Positions 44,601 to 56,349 of a stretch of DNA of 64,000 nucleotides are shown here, in pieces (the first letter of the stretch is position 1; each line of letters starts with the position of its first letter). Both the position numbers and the translations under genes were made by a program. The stretch spans positions 3,634,939-3,698,938 of the forward strand of contig CM022371.1 of assembly GCA_011800155.1 (NCBI GenBank), written 5' to 3'. This DNA comes from Flammulina velutipes. Its lineage: Eukaryota > Basidiomycota > Agaricomycetes > Agaricales > Physalacriaceae. The notes beneath the pieces were generated by a model. The model made no database searches and was not told where the DNA came from. It saw nothing but the letters and a program-made list of their open reading frames with translations.

Positions 44601-47600
44601 GGTGAGATGTGGTGGCGAGGAGGAGGTTGAGTACTGTTGTCTGACCGATGGCTCGATGGGAGCCAACTGTCGGTTTGGGAGAGAGGGAGTACGTTCGGTC
44701 GCTGTTTGCTTTGTGAGCACTAGCTCGGTGTCGGGTAAACGGGCAAGAGAGACGGGAGGAGAGAATCCTTGTCGCGTGAGTCAGCCAACGACAAGTTGTG
44801 TACAGAGTCATTGTAAACGATAGCGTGGGTGTGTAGTGAACTGGCTTACCAGGCTTACCGTCGCTCCTCGGGGTTCGTGTAGCTTTCGGGGACGAGCTGT
44901 TTGTTCGCTTGCCCTAGGTTGACGCTCTGACTGTCGCCGTAGGGTTAGGGTGGCGTGGTGTGTGAGCGAGTGGTAGAGGTTGCTCTACTGGACCGTCTGC
45001 GCTCGGGGTGAGTAAAAAAGCCGGCCCATTGCAAGGAGACGTCCCCGGGAGAGGTGTGTGGTCGGGGTGAGATGTGGTGGCGAGGAGGAGGTTGAGTACT
45101 GTTGTCTGACCGATGGCTCGATGGGAGCCAACTGTCGGTTTGGGAGAGAGGGAGTACGTTCGGTCGCTGTTTGCTTTGTGAGCACTAGCTCGGTGTCGGG
45201 TAAACGGGCAAGAGAGACGGGAGGAGAGAATCCTTGTCGCGTGAGTCAGCCAACGACAAGTTGTGTACAGAGTCATTGTAAACGATAGCGTGGGTGTGTA
45301 GTGAACTGGCTTACCAGGCTTACCGTCGCTCCTCGGGGTTCGTGTAGCTTTCGGGGACGAGCTGTTTGTTCGCTTGCCCTAGGTTGACGCTCTGACTGTC
45401 GCCGTAGGGTTAGGGTGGCGTGGTGTGTGAGCGAGTGGTAGAGGTTGCTCTACTGGACCGTCTGCGCTCGGGGTGAGTAAAAAAGCCGGCCCATTGCAAG
45501 GAGACGTCCCCGGGAGAGGTGTGTGGTCGGGGTGAGATGTGGTGGCGAGGAGGAGGTTGAGTACTGTTGTCTGACCGATGGCTCGATGGGAGCCAACTGT
45601 CGGTTTGGGAGAGAGGGAGTACGTTCGGTCGCTGTTTGCTTTGTGAGCACTAGCTCGGTGTCGGGTAAACGGGCAAGAGAGACGGGAGGAGAGAATCCTT
45701 GTCGCGTGAGTCAGCCAACGACAAGTTGTGTACAGAGTCATTGTAAACGATAGCGTGGGTGTGTAGTGAACTGGCTTACCAGGCTTACCGTCGCTCCTCG
45801 GGGTTCGTGTAGCTTTCGGGGACGAGCTGTTTGTTCGCTTGCCCTAGGTTGACGCTCTGACTGTCGCCGTAGGGTTAGGGTGGCGTGGTGTGTGAGCGAG
45901 TGGTAGAGGTTGCTCTACTGGACCGTCTGCGCTCGGGGTGAGTAAAAAAGCCGGCCCATTGCAAGGAGACGTCCCCGGGAGAGGTGTGTGGTCGGGGTGA
46001 GATGTGGTGGCGAGGAGGAGGTTGAGTACTGTTGTCTGACCGATGGCTCGATGGGAGCCAACTGTCGGTTTGGGAGAGAGGGAGTACGTTCGGTCGCTGT
46101 TTGCTTTGTGAGCACTAGCTCGGTGTCGGGTAAACGGGCAAGAGAGACGGGAGGAGAGAATCCTTGTCGCGTGAGTCAGCCAACGACAAGTTGTGTACAG
46201 AGTCATTGTAAACGATAGCGTGGGTGTGTAGTGAACTGGCTTACCAGGCTTACCGTCGCTCCTCGGGGTTCGTGTAGCTTTCGGGGACGAGCTGTTTGTT
46301 CGCTTGCCCTAGGTTGACGCTCTGACTGTCGCCGTAGGGTTAGGGTGGCGTGGTGTGTGAGCGAGTGGTAGAGGTTGCTCTACTGGACCGTCTGCGCTCG
46401 GGGTGAGTAAAAAAGCCGGCCCATTGCAAGGAGACGTCCCCGGGAGAGGTGTGTGGTCGGGGTGAGATGTGGTGGCGAGGAGGAGGTTGAGTACTGTTGT
46501 CTGACCGATGGCTCGATGGGAGCCAACTGTCGGTTTGGGAGAGAGGGAGTACGTTCGGTCGCTGTTTGCTTTGTGAGCACTAGCTCGGTGTCGGGTAAAC
46601 GGGCAAGAGAGACGGGAGGAGAGAATCCTTGTCGCGTGAGTCAGCCAACGACAAGTTGTGTACAGAGTCATTGTAAACGATAGCGTGGGTGTGTAGTGAA
46701 CTGGCTTACCAGGCTTACCGTCGCTCCTCGGGGTTCGTGTAGCTTTCGGGGACGAGCTGTTTGTTCGCTTGCCCTAGGTTGACGCTCTGACTGTCGCCGT
46801 AGGGTTAGGGTGGCGTGGTGTGTGAGCGAGTGGTAGAGGTTGCTCTACTGGACCGTCTGCGCTCGGGGTGAGTAAAAAAGCCGGCCCATTGCAAGGAGAC
46901 GTCCCCGGGAGAGGTGTGTGGTCGGGGTGAGATGTGGTGGCGAGGAGGAGGTTGAGTACTGTTGTCTGACCGATGGCTCGATGGGAGCCAACTGTCGGTT
47001 TGGGAGAGAGGGAGTACGTTCGGTCGCTGTTTGCTTTGTGAGCACTAGCTCGGTGTCGGGTAAACGGGCAAGAGAGACGGGAGGAGAGAATCCTTGTCGC
47101 GTGAGTCAGCCAACGACAAGTTGTGTACAGAGTCATTGTAAACGATAGCGTGGGTGTGTAGTGAACTGGCTTACCAGGCTTACCGTCGCTCCTCGGGGTT
47201 CGTGTAGCTTTCGGGGACGAGCTGTTTGTTCGCTTGCCCTAGGTTGACGCTCTGACTGTCGCCGTAGGGTTAGGGTGGCGTGGTGTGTGAGCGAGTGGTA
47301 GAGGTTGCTCTACTGGACCGTCTGCGCTCGGGGTGAGTAAAAAAGCCGGCCCATTGCAAGGAGACGTCCCCGGGAGAGGTGTGTGGTCGGGGTGAGATGT
47401 GGTGGCGAGGAGGAGGTTGAGTACTGTTGTCTGACCGATGGCTCGATGGGAGCCAACTGTCGGTTTGGGAGAGAGGGAGTACGTTCGGTCGCTGTTTGCT
47501 TTGTGAGCACTAGCTCGGTGTCGGGTAAACGGGCAAGAGAGACGGGAGGAGAGAATCCTTGTCGCGTGAGTCAGCCAACGACAAGTTGTGTACAGAGTCA

Positions 47601-48506
47601 TTGTAAACGATAGCGTGGGTGTGTAGTGAACTGGCTTACCAGGCTTACCGTCGCTCCTCGGGGTTCGTGTAGCTTTCGGGGACGAGCTGTTTGTTCGCTT
47701 GCCCTAGGTTGACGCTCTGACTGTCGCCGTAGGGTTAGGGTGGCGTGGTGTGTGAGCGAGTGGTAGAGGTTGCTCTACTGGACCGTCTGCGCTCGGGGTG
47801 AGTAAAAAAGCCGGCCCATTGCAAGGAGACGTCCCCGGGAGAGGTGTGTGGTCGGGGTGAGATGTGGTGGCGAGGAGGAGGTTGAGTACTGTTGTCTGAC
47901 CGATGGCTCGATGGGAGCCAACTGTCGGTTTGGGAGAGAGGGAGTACGTTCGGTCGCTGTTTGCTTTGTGAGCACTAGCTCGGTGTCGGGTAAACGGGCA
48001 AGAGAGACGGGAGGAGAGAATCCTTGTCGCGTGAGTCAGCCAACGACAAGTTGTGTACAGAGTCATTGTAAACGATAGCGTGGGTGTGTAGTGAACTGGC
48101 TTACCAGGCTTACCGTCGCTCCTCGGGGTTCGTGTAGCTTTCGGGGACGAGCTGTTTGTTCGCTTGCCCTAGGTTGACGCTCTGACTGTCGCCGTAGGGT
48201 TAGGGTGGCGTGGTGTGTGAGCGAGTGGTAGAGGTTGCTCTACTGGACCGTCTGCGCTCGGGGTGAGTAAAAAAGCCGGCCCATTGCAAGGAGACGTCCC
48301 CGGGAGAGGTGTGTGGTCGGGGTGAGATGTGGTGGCGAGGAGGAGGTTGAGTACTGTTGTCTGACCGATGGCTCGATGGGAGCCAACTGTCGGTTTGGGA
48401 GAGAGGGAGTACGTTCGGTCGCTGTTTGCTTTGTGAGCACTAGCTCGGTGTCGGGTAAACGGGCAAGAGAGACGGGAGGAGAGAATCCTTGTCGCGTGAG
48501 TCAGCC
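35668..48506. repeat. Subtelomeric tandem array, ~27.6 copies of a 465-bp unit
   Basis: The unit starts GCGAGTGGTAGAGGTTGCTC and recurs every 465 bp. Successive units look identical by eye, except that the fifth and sixth (37.6 and 38.1 kb) share the same one-base deletion (GACGTCCCGGG in place of GACGTCCCCGGG) and are 464 bp long. Each unit has a short telomere core, GTAGGGTTAGGGTGG, and a small hairpin GGCTCGATGGGAGCC. Frames of 66-120 codons recur in every unit, but all are closed by stops, overlap one another on both strands and have no domain, so I regard the array as non-coding. It is cut at TCAGCC on the right, where the 3.1-kb units begin. Near-perfect identity implies recent expansion or strong homogenisation. 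Confidence 0.97.
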
Positions 48507-48518
48507 TAACTAGCTCAG

Positions 48519-48544
48519 CCGTACACCTTTGCAAAGATGTACGG
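48519..48544. repeat. 26-bp near-perfect palindrome followed by T7 (unit 1)
   Basis: CCGTACACCTTTGC and its continuation to ACGG read the same on both strands except for one position pair; seven Ts follow. It opens the 3.1-kb unit. Function unknown; a Pol III-like terminator or a recombination site are possible. Confidence 0.8.
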
Positions 48545-48984
48545 TTTTTTTCTCATTTCGCCGTTATGGCAACTTTTTTGTACCTTTCCAAATTGAACAT
48601 CAACAAAACGGAAGACCTCAGACCCTTCCAAATTGTCAATTGACAGATCGGAAGGCCTCATTTCACCTGAGAAGAGCCTGTCTTTCCACTTTGTAGATCA
48701 ACAAAATGGAAGAATATCACCTCTCAAATAGATGTACGCTCACTGGGCCATATTGATCATATTCCACCCTCGTACATCTATTTTGAGGGTCCAAAAGGCC
48801 GAATCTCATCCAAAACCTACGTACATCTTGTTTGAAGCCCATATTGTGGTCATTTCGACCTTCCAGAGTGTCGATTCACCATCCAAAAGGCACACATTTC
48901 CGTCATTTCGACCTTCCAAACTGTCGATTCACCATCCGAAAGGCACACTGTCCTTCCAAATTGTGGACTGACAAAATGGAAGAC

Positions 48985-49900
48985 GATGACCTCTCAAATA
49001 GATGTACGCTCGCTGGCCTCAACAGAGCGTATTCGACTCTCGTACACCTATTTTAAAGGCCCAAACGACCGAATCTCATTCAAAACCCACGTACATCTTG
49101 TTTGAAGCTCATATTCCAGTCGTTTCGATCTTCTGATACACGCTCACCTTCCAAATTGTTGAGTGACAAAACGGAAGGATAGGCTCTGCAAAATAGATGT
49201 ACGCTCGTTGGCCTCGACAGAGCGTATTCGACTCTCGTACACCTATTTTGAAGGCCCGAAGGACCGAATCTCATTCGAAACCCACGTACATCTTGTTTGA
49301 AGCTCATATTGTAGCTATTTCGATCTTCCGATTTGTATAGCAGCAAAACGGAAGGATAGGTACTCCAATATAGATGTACGCTCTCTGGCCTCGACAAGGC
49401 ATATTCGACTCTCGTACACCTATTTTGAAGGCCCGAAGGACCGAATCTCATTCGAAACCCACGTACATCTTGTTTGAAGCTCATATTGTAGCTATTTCAA
49501 TCTTCCAATTTGTATAGTAGCAAAACGGAAGGATAGGCACTGCGAAATAGATGTACGCTCATTGGCCTCGACAGAGTGTATTCGACTCTCGTACACCTAT
49601 TTTAAAGGCCCGAAGGACTGAATCTCATTCGAAACCCACGTACATCTTGTTTGAAGCTCATATTGTAGTCATTTCGATCTTCCGATTTGTATAGCAGCAA
49701 AACGGAAGGATAGGTACTCCAATATAGATGTACGCTCCCTGGCCTCGACAAGGCATATTCGACTCTCGAACATCTATTTTGAAGGTCAAAGAGAGACGAT
49801 CTCATTCGAAACCCATGTACATCTTGTTTGAAGCTCATATTCTACTCGATTTGATCTTCCGATTTGTCTATTGACAATCTGGAAGATACGATCACCTTCC
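48985..49900. repeat. Five ~177-205-bp subrepeats with inverted repeats (unit 1)
   Basis: AGATGTACGCTC occurs at about 48993, 49196, 49373, 49550 and 49727, the last four 177 bp apart. Each subrepeat has one inverted repeat of AAATAGATGTACG with CGTACACCTATTTT and a second of CTTCCGATTTG with CAAAACGGAAG. Long hairpins could therefore form in either strand or a transcript. On the minus strand 177 bp equals 59 codons and reads open for two to three repeats, which I take as chance. Confidence 0.85.
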
Positions 49901-50088
49901 GAAGTGTATTCGACTCTTGTACAGAGGTCAAAGAGAGACGATCTCTATATATTGCCTTGATTTGATCTTCCAAATGGTTGAGCGTACTTTTGGAAGACAC
50001 AACAGTGCAAAGAGATCATTGTGTGAAGGTTCCCATTGTGTTTGAAAGCAGGACAATAAGAAAACAGAGACAATGGCCAGCCAGCTGC

Positions 50089-50095
50089 TATAAAG
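50089..50095 (+). promoter_or_regulatory. TATA box of the repeated 184-residue gene (unit 1)
   Basis: TATAAAG lies 41 nt before the ATG at 50130, with a C/T-rich leader (CTTTTCCCCCACTCC). Identical boxes occur at 53208 and 56309 in units 2 and 3. Confidence 0.6.
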
Positions 50096-50129
50096 ACAAG
50101 GCTTTCTCTGACTTTTCCCCCACTCCATC

Positions 50130-50733
50130 ATGGCCTTTTACACAGCCACCATGTCTGATCTTGCCTCCCTTCAACAGTTCTACTCTCAAACCAACATGTC
50201 TTTGCTTAGGGATATATTCAAGTCTTGCAAAGTCAAGCATGACTTGCAACCTGTGTCTTTGACCAAGTTCCATGGCATGCCCTTTCAAGATCTATTGACC
50301 TATGTCTCTGCCTTGTTGGCTCTGAATTACTATCATGCCAAGGGTGGTCAATTGGGAACAGGTCTTAGAACTCTGTTCACCAATCTGATTATATCTAGGA
50401 TGACAGAACTTGAACATCTCAAGCCCAAGTATGTGTTTTCTTTGATTTTCCTTGACTTTTTATTGATTCTTTGTTAGATCTTGTGATGATTATTGGGCAG
50501 TTATTGAACATGCACTCAAGATTGGAGTGTCTTGTGTCTTTTCAGAGTTGATTCAATACCCTATGCACTCTGATGCCTATGGATTGGCAAGGAAATGGCT
50601 TGATGAAGAGGACTTTCAATTCTTTTTCCTTGAACATTACATGCAGATCTTGAAGGATGAGGCTATTGGGACTATGGGAGGAGAGTATCCCTATGAAGAG
50701 TTGGAGAGGGACTTTTGGATGGATGAGGATTGA
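50130..50733 (+). CDS. Repeated subtelomeric gene, 184 aa, copy 1
   Basis: Exons 50130-50428 and 50478-50733, joined across a 49-nt GTATGT...TTGTTAG intron, close to 185 codons with the stop. A second in-frame ATG at 50151 has stronger context (CCACCATG) and could be the true start. The protein is helical and soluble-looking (LRDIFKSCKVKHDLQ, LLTYVSALLALNYYHAKGG, then DDYWAVIEHALKIG), with an acidic C-terminus (PYEELERDFWMDED). No family recognised. Codons are noticeably A/T-rich and C/G-poor at third positions compared with genes at 1-34 kb, which may point to a different origin. A TATA box, leader, intron and intact frame in all three copies suggest that it is, or was until recently, expressed. 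Confidence 0.65.
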
Positions 50734-51230
50734 GTTTTAGCTAGCTAATTTTCGCATTTTTTGGTTTTTTTATGCTCAAGTTGTATGTTCTATTGAATTT
50801 CTATGCCCCTATACACTAACAATAGGACTCCCACTGAAACCATGGTTTACCCTAGTGGAAGCCTGACCAGCCATCCGCAGGATGGCTGTCACCCAAAGTT
50901 CAGGGCTTGCGCCGGGAGTGGGGATGTGTCGTACAGCTTAGATACTTGGGAATGTATATATAGTGATTAAAATGAAGGGTTCGACGGCTCAACATAGCCA
51001 CTTCGAAGCAAGGGGGCCTTATACGAGGCCCAGCGGGGCAAGGGGACGGGAGCGGGAATCCATTCACACGAAAGGCAGGGAATGTCATCGGAGGTCATAT
51101 ATACGTTGTCTAACATGAATACAATGATATCTGTCGATTTAGAATTCTACGCCATGTCCTCTCGTCGTCGCGGTAGACGTTCCGGCCTGACGCCACATAA
51201 AGAGGGAGGCCGACGTCAAGTTATCCAAGA

Positions 51231-51245
51231 GGGTTAGGGTTAGGG
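51231..51245 (+). repeat. Interstitial telomeric seed (unit 1)
   Basis: GGGTTAGGGTTAGGG, in the same orientation as the terminal telomere, directly followed by the 3' end of a Penelope-like element fragment (GATGAGTATCC). The same seeds lie at 54349-54363 and 57450-57464. Confidence 0.9.
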
Positions 51246-51246
51246 T

Positions 51247-51626
51247 GATGAGTATCCAACGCACGAGAGGGTGGCGGAAACTGTAGATGACTCTATTGAA
51301 GAGCGACGCAGCAGGATAAGGCGGTAGTGGGGGAACCACGTACCTGGGACCTTTCGCATTTAAGCTCTTCAGATCCTGCTTAGCGATCGACGATTTGTGA
51401 ACGCTCAGTCATCGATGACTTGGCGATGACTGGCGCCGAGACGGTGATTTCTAATGGTTAGCGAGAGAAACTTACGCTATTGGACGGATACCGTGTGGCG
51501 CAAGGCCTTGTGATATCTGCTGAATCATGTTAGACTCGGCGCTGACTGAGACGCACCTGACACGATCACCTGACCTCACATGACAGGACGAAGCGCCACA
51601 GCCACGGATCACGTGATGAGAACCCT
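51247..51626 (-). mobile_element. 3'-terminal fragment of Penelope-like element (unit 1)
   Basis: Matches the left 380 bp of the element copies at 57466 and 59918 almost base for base, starting GATGAGTATCCAACG next to TTAGGG. It stops at GAGAACCCT, where the next 3.1-kb unit begins. The same fragment is at 54365-54744. It contains palindromes AGTCATCGATGACT and ATCACGTGAT. Confidence 0.85.
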
Positions 51627-51638
51627 TAACTAGCTCAG

Positions 51639-51664
51639 CCGTACACCTTTGCAAAGATGTACGG
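51639..51664. repeat. 26-bp palindrome (unit 2)
   Basis: Same palindrome and T-run as at 48519, at the start of the second unit. Confidence 0.8.
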
Positions 51665-52104
51665 TTTTTTTCTCATTTCGCCGTTATGGCAACTTTTTTG
51701 TACCTTTCCAAATTGAACATCAACAAAACGGAAGACCTCAGACCCTTCCAAATTGTCAATTGACAGATCGGAAGGCCTCATTTCACCTGAGAAGAGCCTG
51801 TCTTTCCACTTTGTAGATCAACAAAATGGAAGAATATCACCTCTCAAATAGATGTACGTTCACTGGCCATATTGATCATATTCCACCCTCGTACATCTAT
51901 TTTGAGGGTCCAAAAGGCCGAATCTCATCCAAAACCTACGTACATCTTGTTTGAAGCCCATATTGTGGTCATTTCGACCTTCCAGAGTGTCGATTCACCA
52001 TCCAAAAGGCACACATTTCCGTCATTTCGACCTTCCAAACTGTCGATTCACCATCCGAAAGGCACACTGTCCTTCCAAATTGTGGACTGACAAAATGGAA
52101 GACG

Positions 52105-53020
52105 ATGACCTCTCAAATAGATGTACGCTCGCTGGCCTCAACAGAGCGTATTCGACTCTCGTACACCTATTTTAAAGGCCCAAACGACCGAATCTCATTC
52201 AAAACCCACGTACATCTTGTTTGAAGCTCATATTCCAGTCGTTTCGATCTTCTGATACACGCTCACCTTCCAAATTGTTGAGTGACAAAACGGAAGGATA
52301 GGCTCTGCAAAATAGATGTACGCTCGTTGGCCTCGACAGAGCGTATTCGACTCTCGTACACCTATTTTGAAGGCCCGAAGGACCGAATCTCATTCGAAAC
52401 CCACGTACATCTTGTTTGAAGCTCATATTGTAGCTATTTCGATCTTCCGATTTGTATAGCAGCAAAACGGAAGGATAGGTACTCCAATATAGATGTACGC
52501 TCCCTGGCCTCGACAAGGCATATTCGACTCTCTTACACCTATTTTGAAGGCCCGAAGGACCGAATCTCATTCGAAACCCACGTACATCTTGTTTGAAGCT
52601 CATATTGTAGCTATTTCAATCTTCCAATTTGTATAGTAGCAAAACGGAAGGATAGGCACTGCGAAATAGATGTACGCTCATTGGCCTCGACAGAGTGTAT
52701 TCGACTCTCGTACACCTATTTTAAAGGCCCGAAGGACTGAATCTCATTCGAAACCCACGTACATCTTGTTTGAAGCTCATATTGTAGTCATTTCGATCTT
52801 CCGATTTGTATAGCAGCAAAACGGAAGGATAGGTACTCCAATATAGATGTACGCTCCCTGGCCTCGACAAGGCATATTCGACTCTCGAACATCTATTTTG
52901 AAGGTCAAAGAGAGACGATCTCATTCGAAACCCATGTACATCTTGTTTGAAGCTCATATTCTACTCGATTTGATCTTCCGATTTGTCTATTGACAATCTG
53001 GAAGATACGATCACCTTCCG
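52105..53020. repeat. Inverted-repeat-rich subrepeats (unit 2)
   Basis: Same five-subrepeat arrangement as in unit 1, ~3.12 kb further on, with single-base differences such as CTCTTACACC for CTCGTACACC. Confidence 0.85.
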
Positions 53021-53248
53021 AAGTGTATTCGACTCTTGTACAGAGGTCAAAGAGAGACGATCTCTATATATTGCCTTGATTTGATCTTCCAAATGGTTGA
53101 GCGTACTTTTGGAAGACACAACAGTGCAAAGAGATCATTGTGTGAAGGTTCCCATTGTGTTTGAAAGCAGGACAATAAGAAAACAGAGACAATGGCCAGC
53201 CAGCTGCTATAAAGACAAGGCTTTCTCTGACTTTTCCCCCACTCCATC

Positions 53249-53852
53249 ATGGCCTTTTACACAGCCACCATGTCTGATCTTGCCTCCCTTCAACAGTTCT
53301 ACTCTCAAACCAACATGTCTTTGCTTAGGGATATATTCAAGTCTTGCAAAGTCAAGCATGACTTGCAACCTGTGTCTTTGACCAAGTTCCATGGCATGCC
53401 CTTTCAAGATCTATTGACCTATGTCTCTGCCTTGTTGGCTCTGAATTACTATCATGCCAAGGGTGGTCAATTGGGAACAGGTCTTAGAACTCTGTTCACC
53501 AATCTGATTATATCTAGGATGACAGAACTTGAACATCTCAAGCCCAAGTATGTGTTTTCTTTGATTTTCCTTGACTTTTTATTGATTCTTTGTTAGATCT
53601 TGTGATGATTATTGGGCAGTTATTGAACATGCACTCAAGATTGGAGTGTCTTGTGTCTTTTCAGAGTTGATTCAATACCCTATGCACTCTGATGCCTATG
53701 GATTGGCAAGGAAATGGCTTGATGAAGAGGACTTTCAATTCTTTTTCCTTGAACATTACATGCAGATCTTGAAGGATGAGGCTATTGGGACTATGGGAGG
53801 AGAGTATCCCTATGAAGAGTTGGAGAGGGACTTTTGGATGGATGAGGATTGA
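53249..53852 (+). CDS. Repeated subtelomeric gene, 184 aa, copy 2
   Basis: Exons 53249-53547 and 53597-53852. No difference from copy 1 is visible in the coding sequence; the frame, intron and TATA box (53208) are kept. See copy 1 for the description. Confidence 0.65.
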
Positions 53853-54364
53853 GTTTTAGCTAGCTAATTTTCGCATTTTTTGGTTTTTTTATGCTCAAGT
53901 TGTATGTTCTATTGAATTTCTATGCCCCTATACACTAACAATAGGACTCCCACTGAAACCATGGTTTACCCTAGTGGAAGCCTGACCAGCCATCCGCAGG
54001 ATGGCTGTCACCCAAAGTTCAGGGCTTGCGCCGGGAGTGGGGATGTGTCGTACAGCTTAGATACTTGGGAATGTATATATAGTGATTAAAATGAAGGGTT
54101 CGACGGCTCAACATAGCCACTTCGAAGCAAGGGGCCTTATACGAGGCCCAGCGGGGCAAGGGGACGGGAGCGGGAATCCATTCACACGAAAGGCAGGGAA
54201 TGTCATCGGAGGTCATATATACGTTGTCTAACATGAATACAATGATATCTGTCGATTTAGAATTCTACGCCATGTCCTCTCGTCGTCGCGGTAGACGTTC
54301 CGGCCTGACGCCACATAAAGAGGGAGGCCGACGTCAAGTTATCCAAGAGGGTTAGGGTTAGGGT

Positions 54365-54744
54365 GATGAGTATCCAACGCACGAGAGGGTGGCGGAAACT
54401 GTAGATGACTCTATTGAAGAGCGACGCAGCAGGATAAGGCGGTAGTGGGGGAACCACGTACCTGGGACCTTTCGCATTTAAGCTCTTCAGATCCTGCTTA
54501 GCGATCGACGATTTGTGAACGCTCAGTCATCGATGACTTGGCGATGACTGGCGCCGAGACGGTGATTTCTAATGGTTAGCGAGAGAAACTTACGCTATTG
54601 GACGGATACCGTGTGGCGCAAGGCCTTGTGATATCTGCTGAATCATGTTAGACTCGGCGCTGACTGAGACGCACCTGACACGATCACCTGACCTCACATG
54701 ACAGGACGAAGCGCCACAGCCACGGATCACGTGATGAGAACCCT
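54365..54744 (-). mobile_element. 3'-terminal fragment of Penelope-like element (unit 2)
   Basis: Second copy of the 380-bp element fragment, again bounded by a TTAGGG seed on the left and by the next unit (TAACTAGCTC) on the right. Confidence 0.85.
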
Positions 54745-54756
54745 TAACTAGCTCAG

Positions 54757-54782
54757 CCGTACACCTTTGCAAAGATGTACGG
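54757..54782. repeat. 26-bp palindrome (unit 3)
   Basis: Same palindrome and T-run as at 48519, at the start of the third unit. Confidence 0.8.
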
Positions 54783-55222
54783 TTTTTTTCTCATTTCGCC
54801 GTTATGGCAACTTTTTTGTACCTTTCCAAATTGAACATCAACAAAACGGAAGACCTCAGACCCTTCCAAATTGTCAATTGACAGATCGGAAGGCCTCATT
54901 TCACCTGAGAAGAGCCTGTCTTTCCACTTTGTAGATCAACAAAATGGAAGAATATCACCTCTCAAATAGATGTACGCTCACTGGGCCATATTGATCATAT
55001 TCCACCCTCGTACATCTATTTTGAGGGTCCAAAAGGCCGAATCTCATCCAAAACCTACGTACATCTTGTTTGAAGCCCATATTGTGGTCATTTCGACCTT
55101 CCAGAGTGTCGATTCACCATCCAAAAGGCACACATTTCCGTCATTTCGACCTTCCAAACTGTCGATTCACCATCCGAAAGGCACACTGTCCTTCCAAATT
55201 GTGGACTGACAAAATGGAAGAC

Positions 55223-56120
55223 GATGACCTCTCAAATAGATGTACGCTCGCTGGCCTCAACAGAGCGTATTCGACTCTCGTACACCTATTTTAAAGGCCC
55301 GAAGGACCGAATCTCATTCGAAACCCACGTACATCTTGTTTGAAGCTCATATTGTAGCTATTTCGATCTTCCGATTTGTATAGCAGCAAAACGGAAGGAT
55401 AGGTACTCCAATATAGATGTACGCTCCCTGGCCTCGACAAGGCATATTCGACTCTCTTACACCTATTTTGAAGGCCCGAAGGACCGAATCTCATTCGAAA
55501 CCCACGTACATCTTGTTTGAAGCTCATATTGTAGCTATTTCGATCTTCCGATTTGTATAGCAGCAAAACGGAAGGATAGGTACTCCAATATAGATGTACG
55601 CTCTCTGGCCTCGACAAGGCATATTCGACTCTCGTACACCTATTTTGAAGGCCCGAAGGACCGAATCTCATTCGAAACCCACGTACATCTTGTTTGAAGC
55701 TCATATTGTAGCTATTTCAATCTTCCAATTTGTATAGTAGCAAAACGGAAGGATAGGCACTGCGAAATAGATGTACGCTCATTGGCCTCGACAGAGTGTA
55801 TTCGACTCTCGTACACCTATTTTAAAGGCCCGAAGGACTGAATCTCATTCGAAACCCACGTACATCTTGTTTGAAGCTCATATTGTAGTCATTTCGATCT
55901 TCCGATTTGTATAGCAGCAAAACGGAAGGATAGGTACTCCAATATAGATGTACGCTCCCTGGCCTCGACAAGGCATATTCGACTCTCGAACATCTATTTT
56001 GAAGGTCAAAGAGAGACGATCTCATTCGAAACCCATGTACATCTTGTTTGAAGCTCATATTCTACTCGATTTGATCTTCCGATTTGTCTATTGACAATCT
56101 GGAAGATACGATCACCTTCC
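55223..56120. repeat. Inverted-repeat-rich subrepeats (unit 3)
   Basis: Same family, but the order differs. The second subrepeat seen in units 1 and 2 (the one with AAATTGTTGAGTGACAAAACGG) is missing and a copy of the TACTCCAATATAGATG type is added, consistent with unequal exchange between subrepeats. Confidence 0.85.
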
Positions 56121-56349
56121 GAAGTGTATTCGACTCTTGTACAGAGGTCAAAGAGAGACGATCTCTATATATTGCCTTGATTTGATCTTCCAAATGGTTG
56201 AGCGTACTTTTGGAAGACACAACAGTGCAAAGAGATCATTGTGTGAAGGTTCCCATTGTGTTTGAAAGCAGGACAATAAGAAAACAGAGACAATGGCCAG
56301 CCAGCTGCTATAAAGACAAGGCTTTCTCTGACTTTTCCCCCACTCCATC

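Noticed and set aside
35668..48506. Repeated 66-120-codon frames on both strands in every 465-bp unit, period divisible by three
   Set aside because: They simply recur because the DNA repeats. They overlap one another on both strands, end at stops in every unit, have no domain or splice support, and composition is low-complexity Ser/Thr/Pro/Arg as expected from G-rich satellite.
49080..49484. Minus-strand frame of 134 codons made of 59-residue repeats in the 3.1-kb units
   Set aside because: It follows from the 177-bp subrepeat being a multiple of three. There is no promoter or start context, and the same DNA is dominated by inverted repeats.
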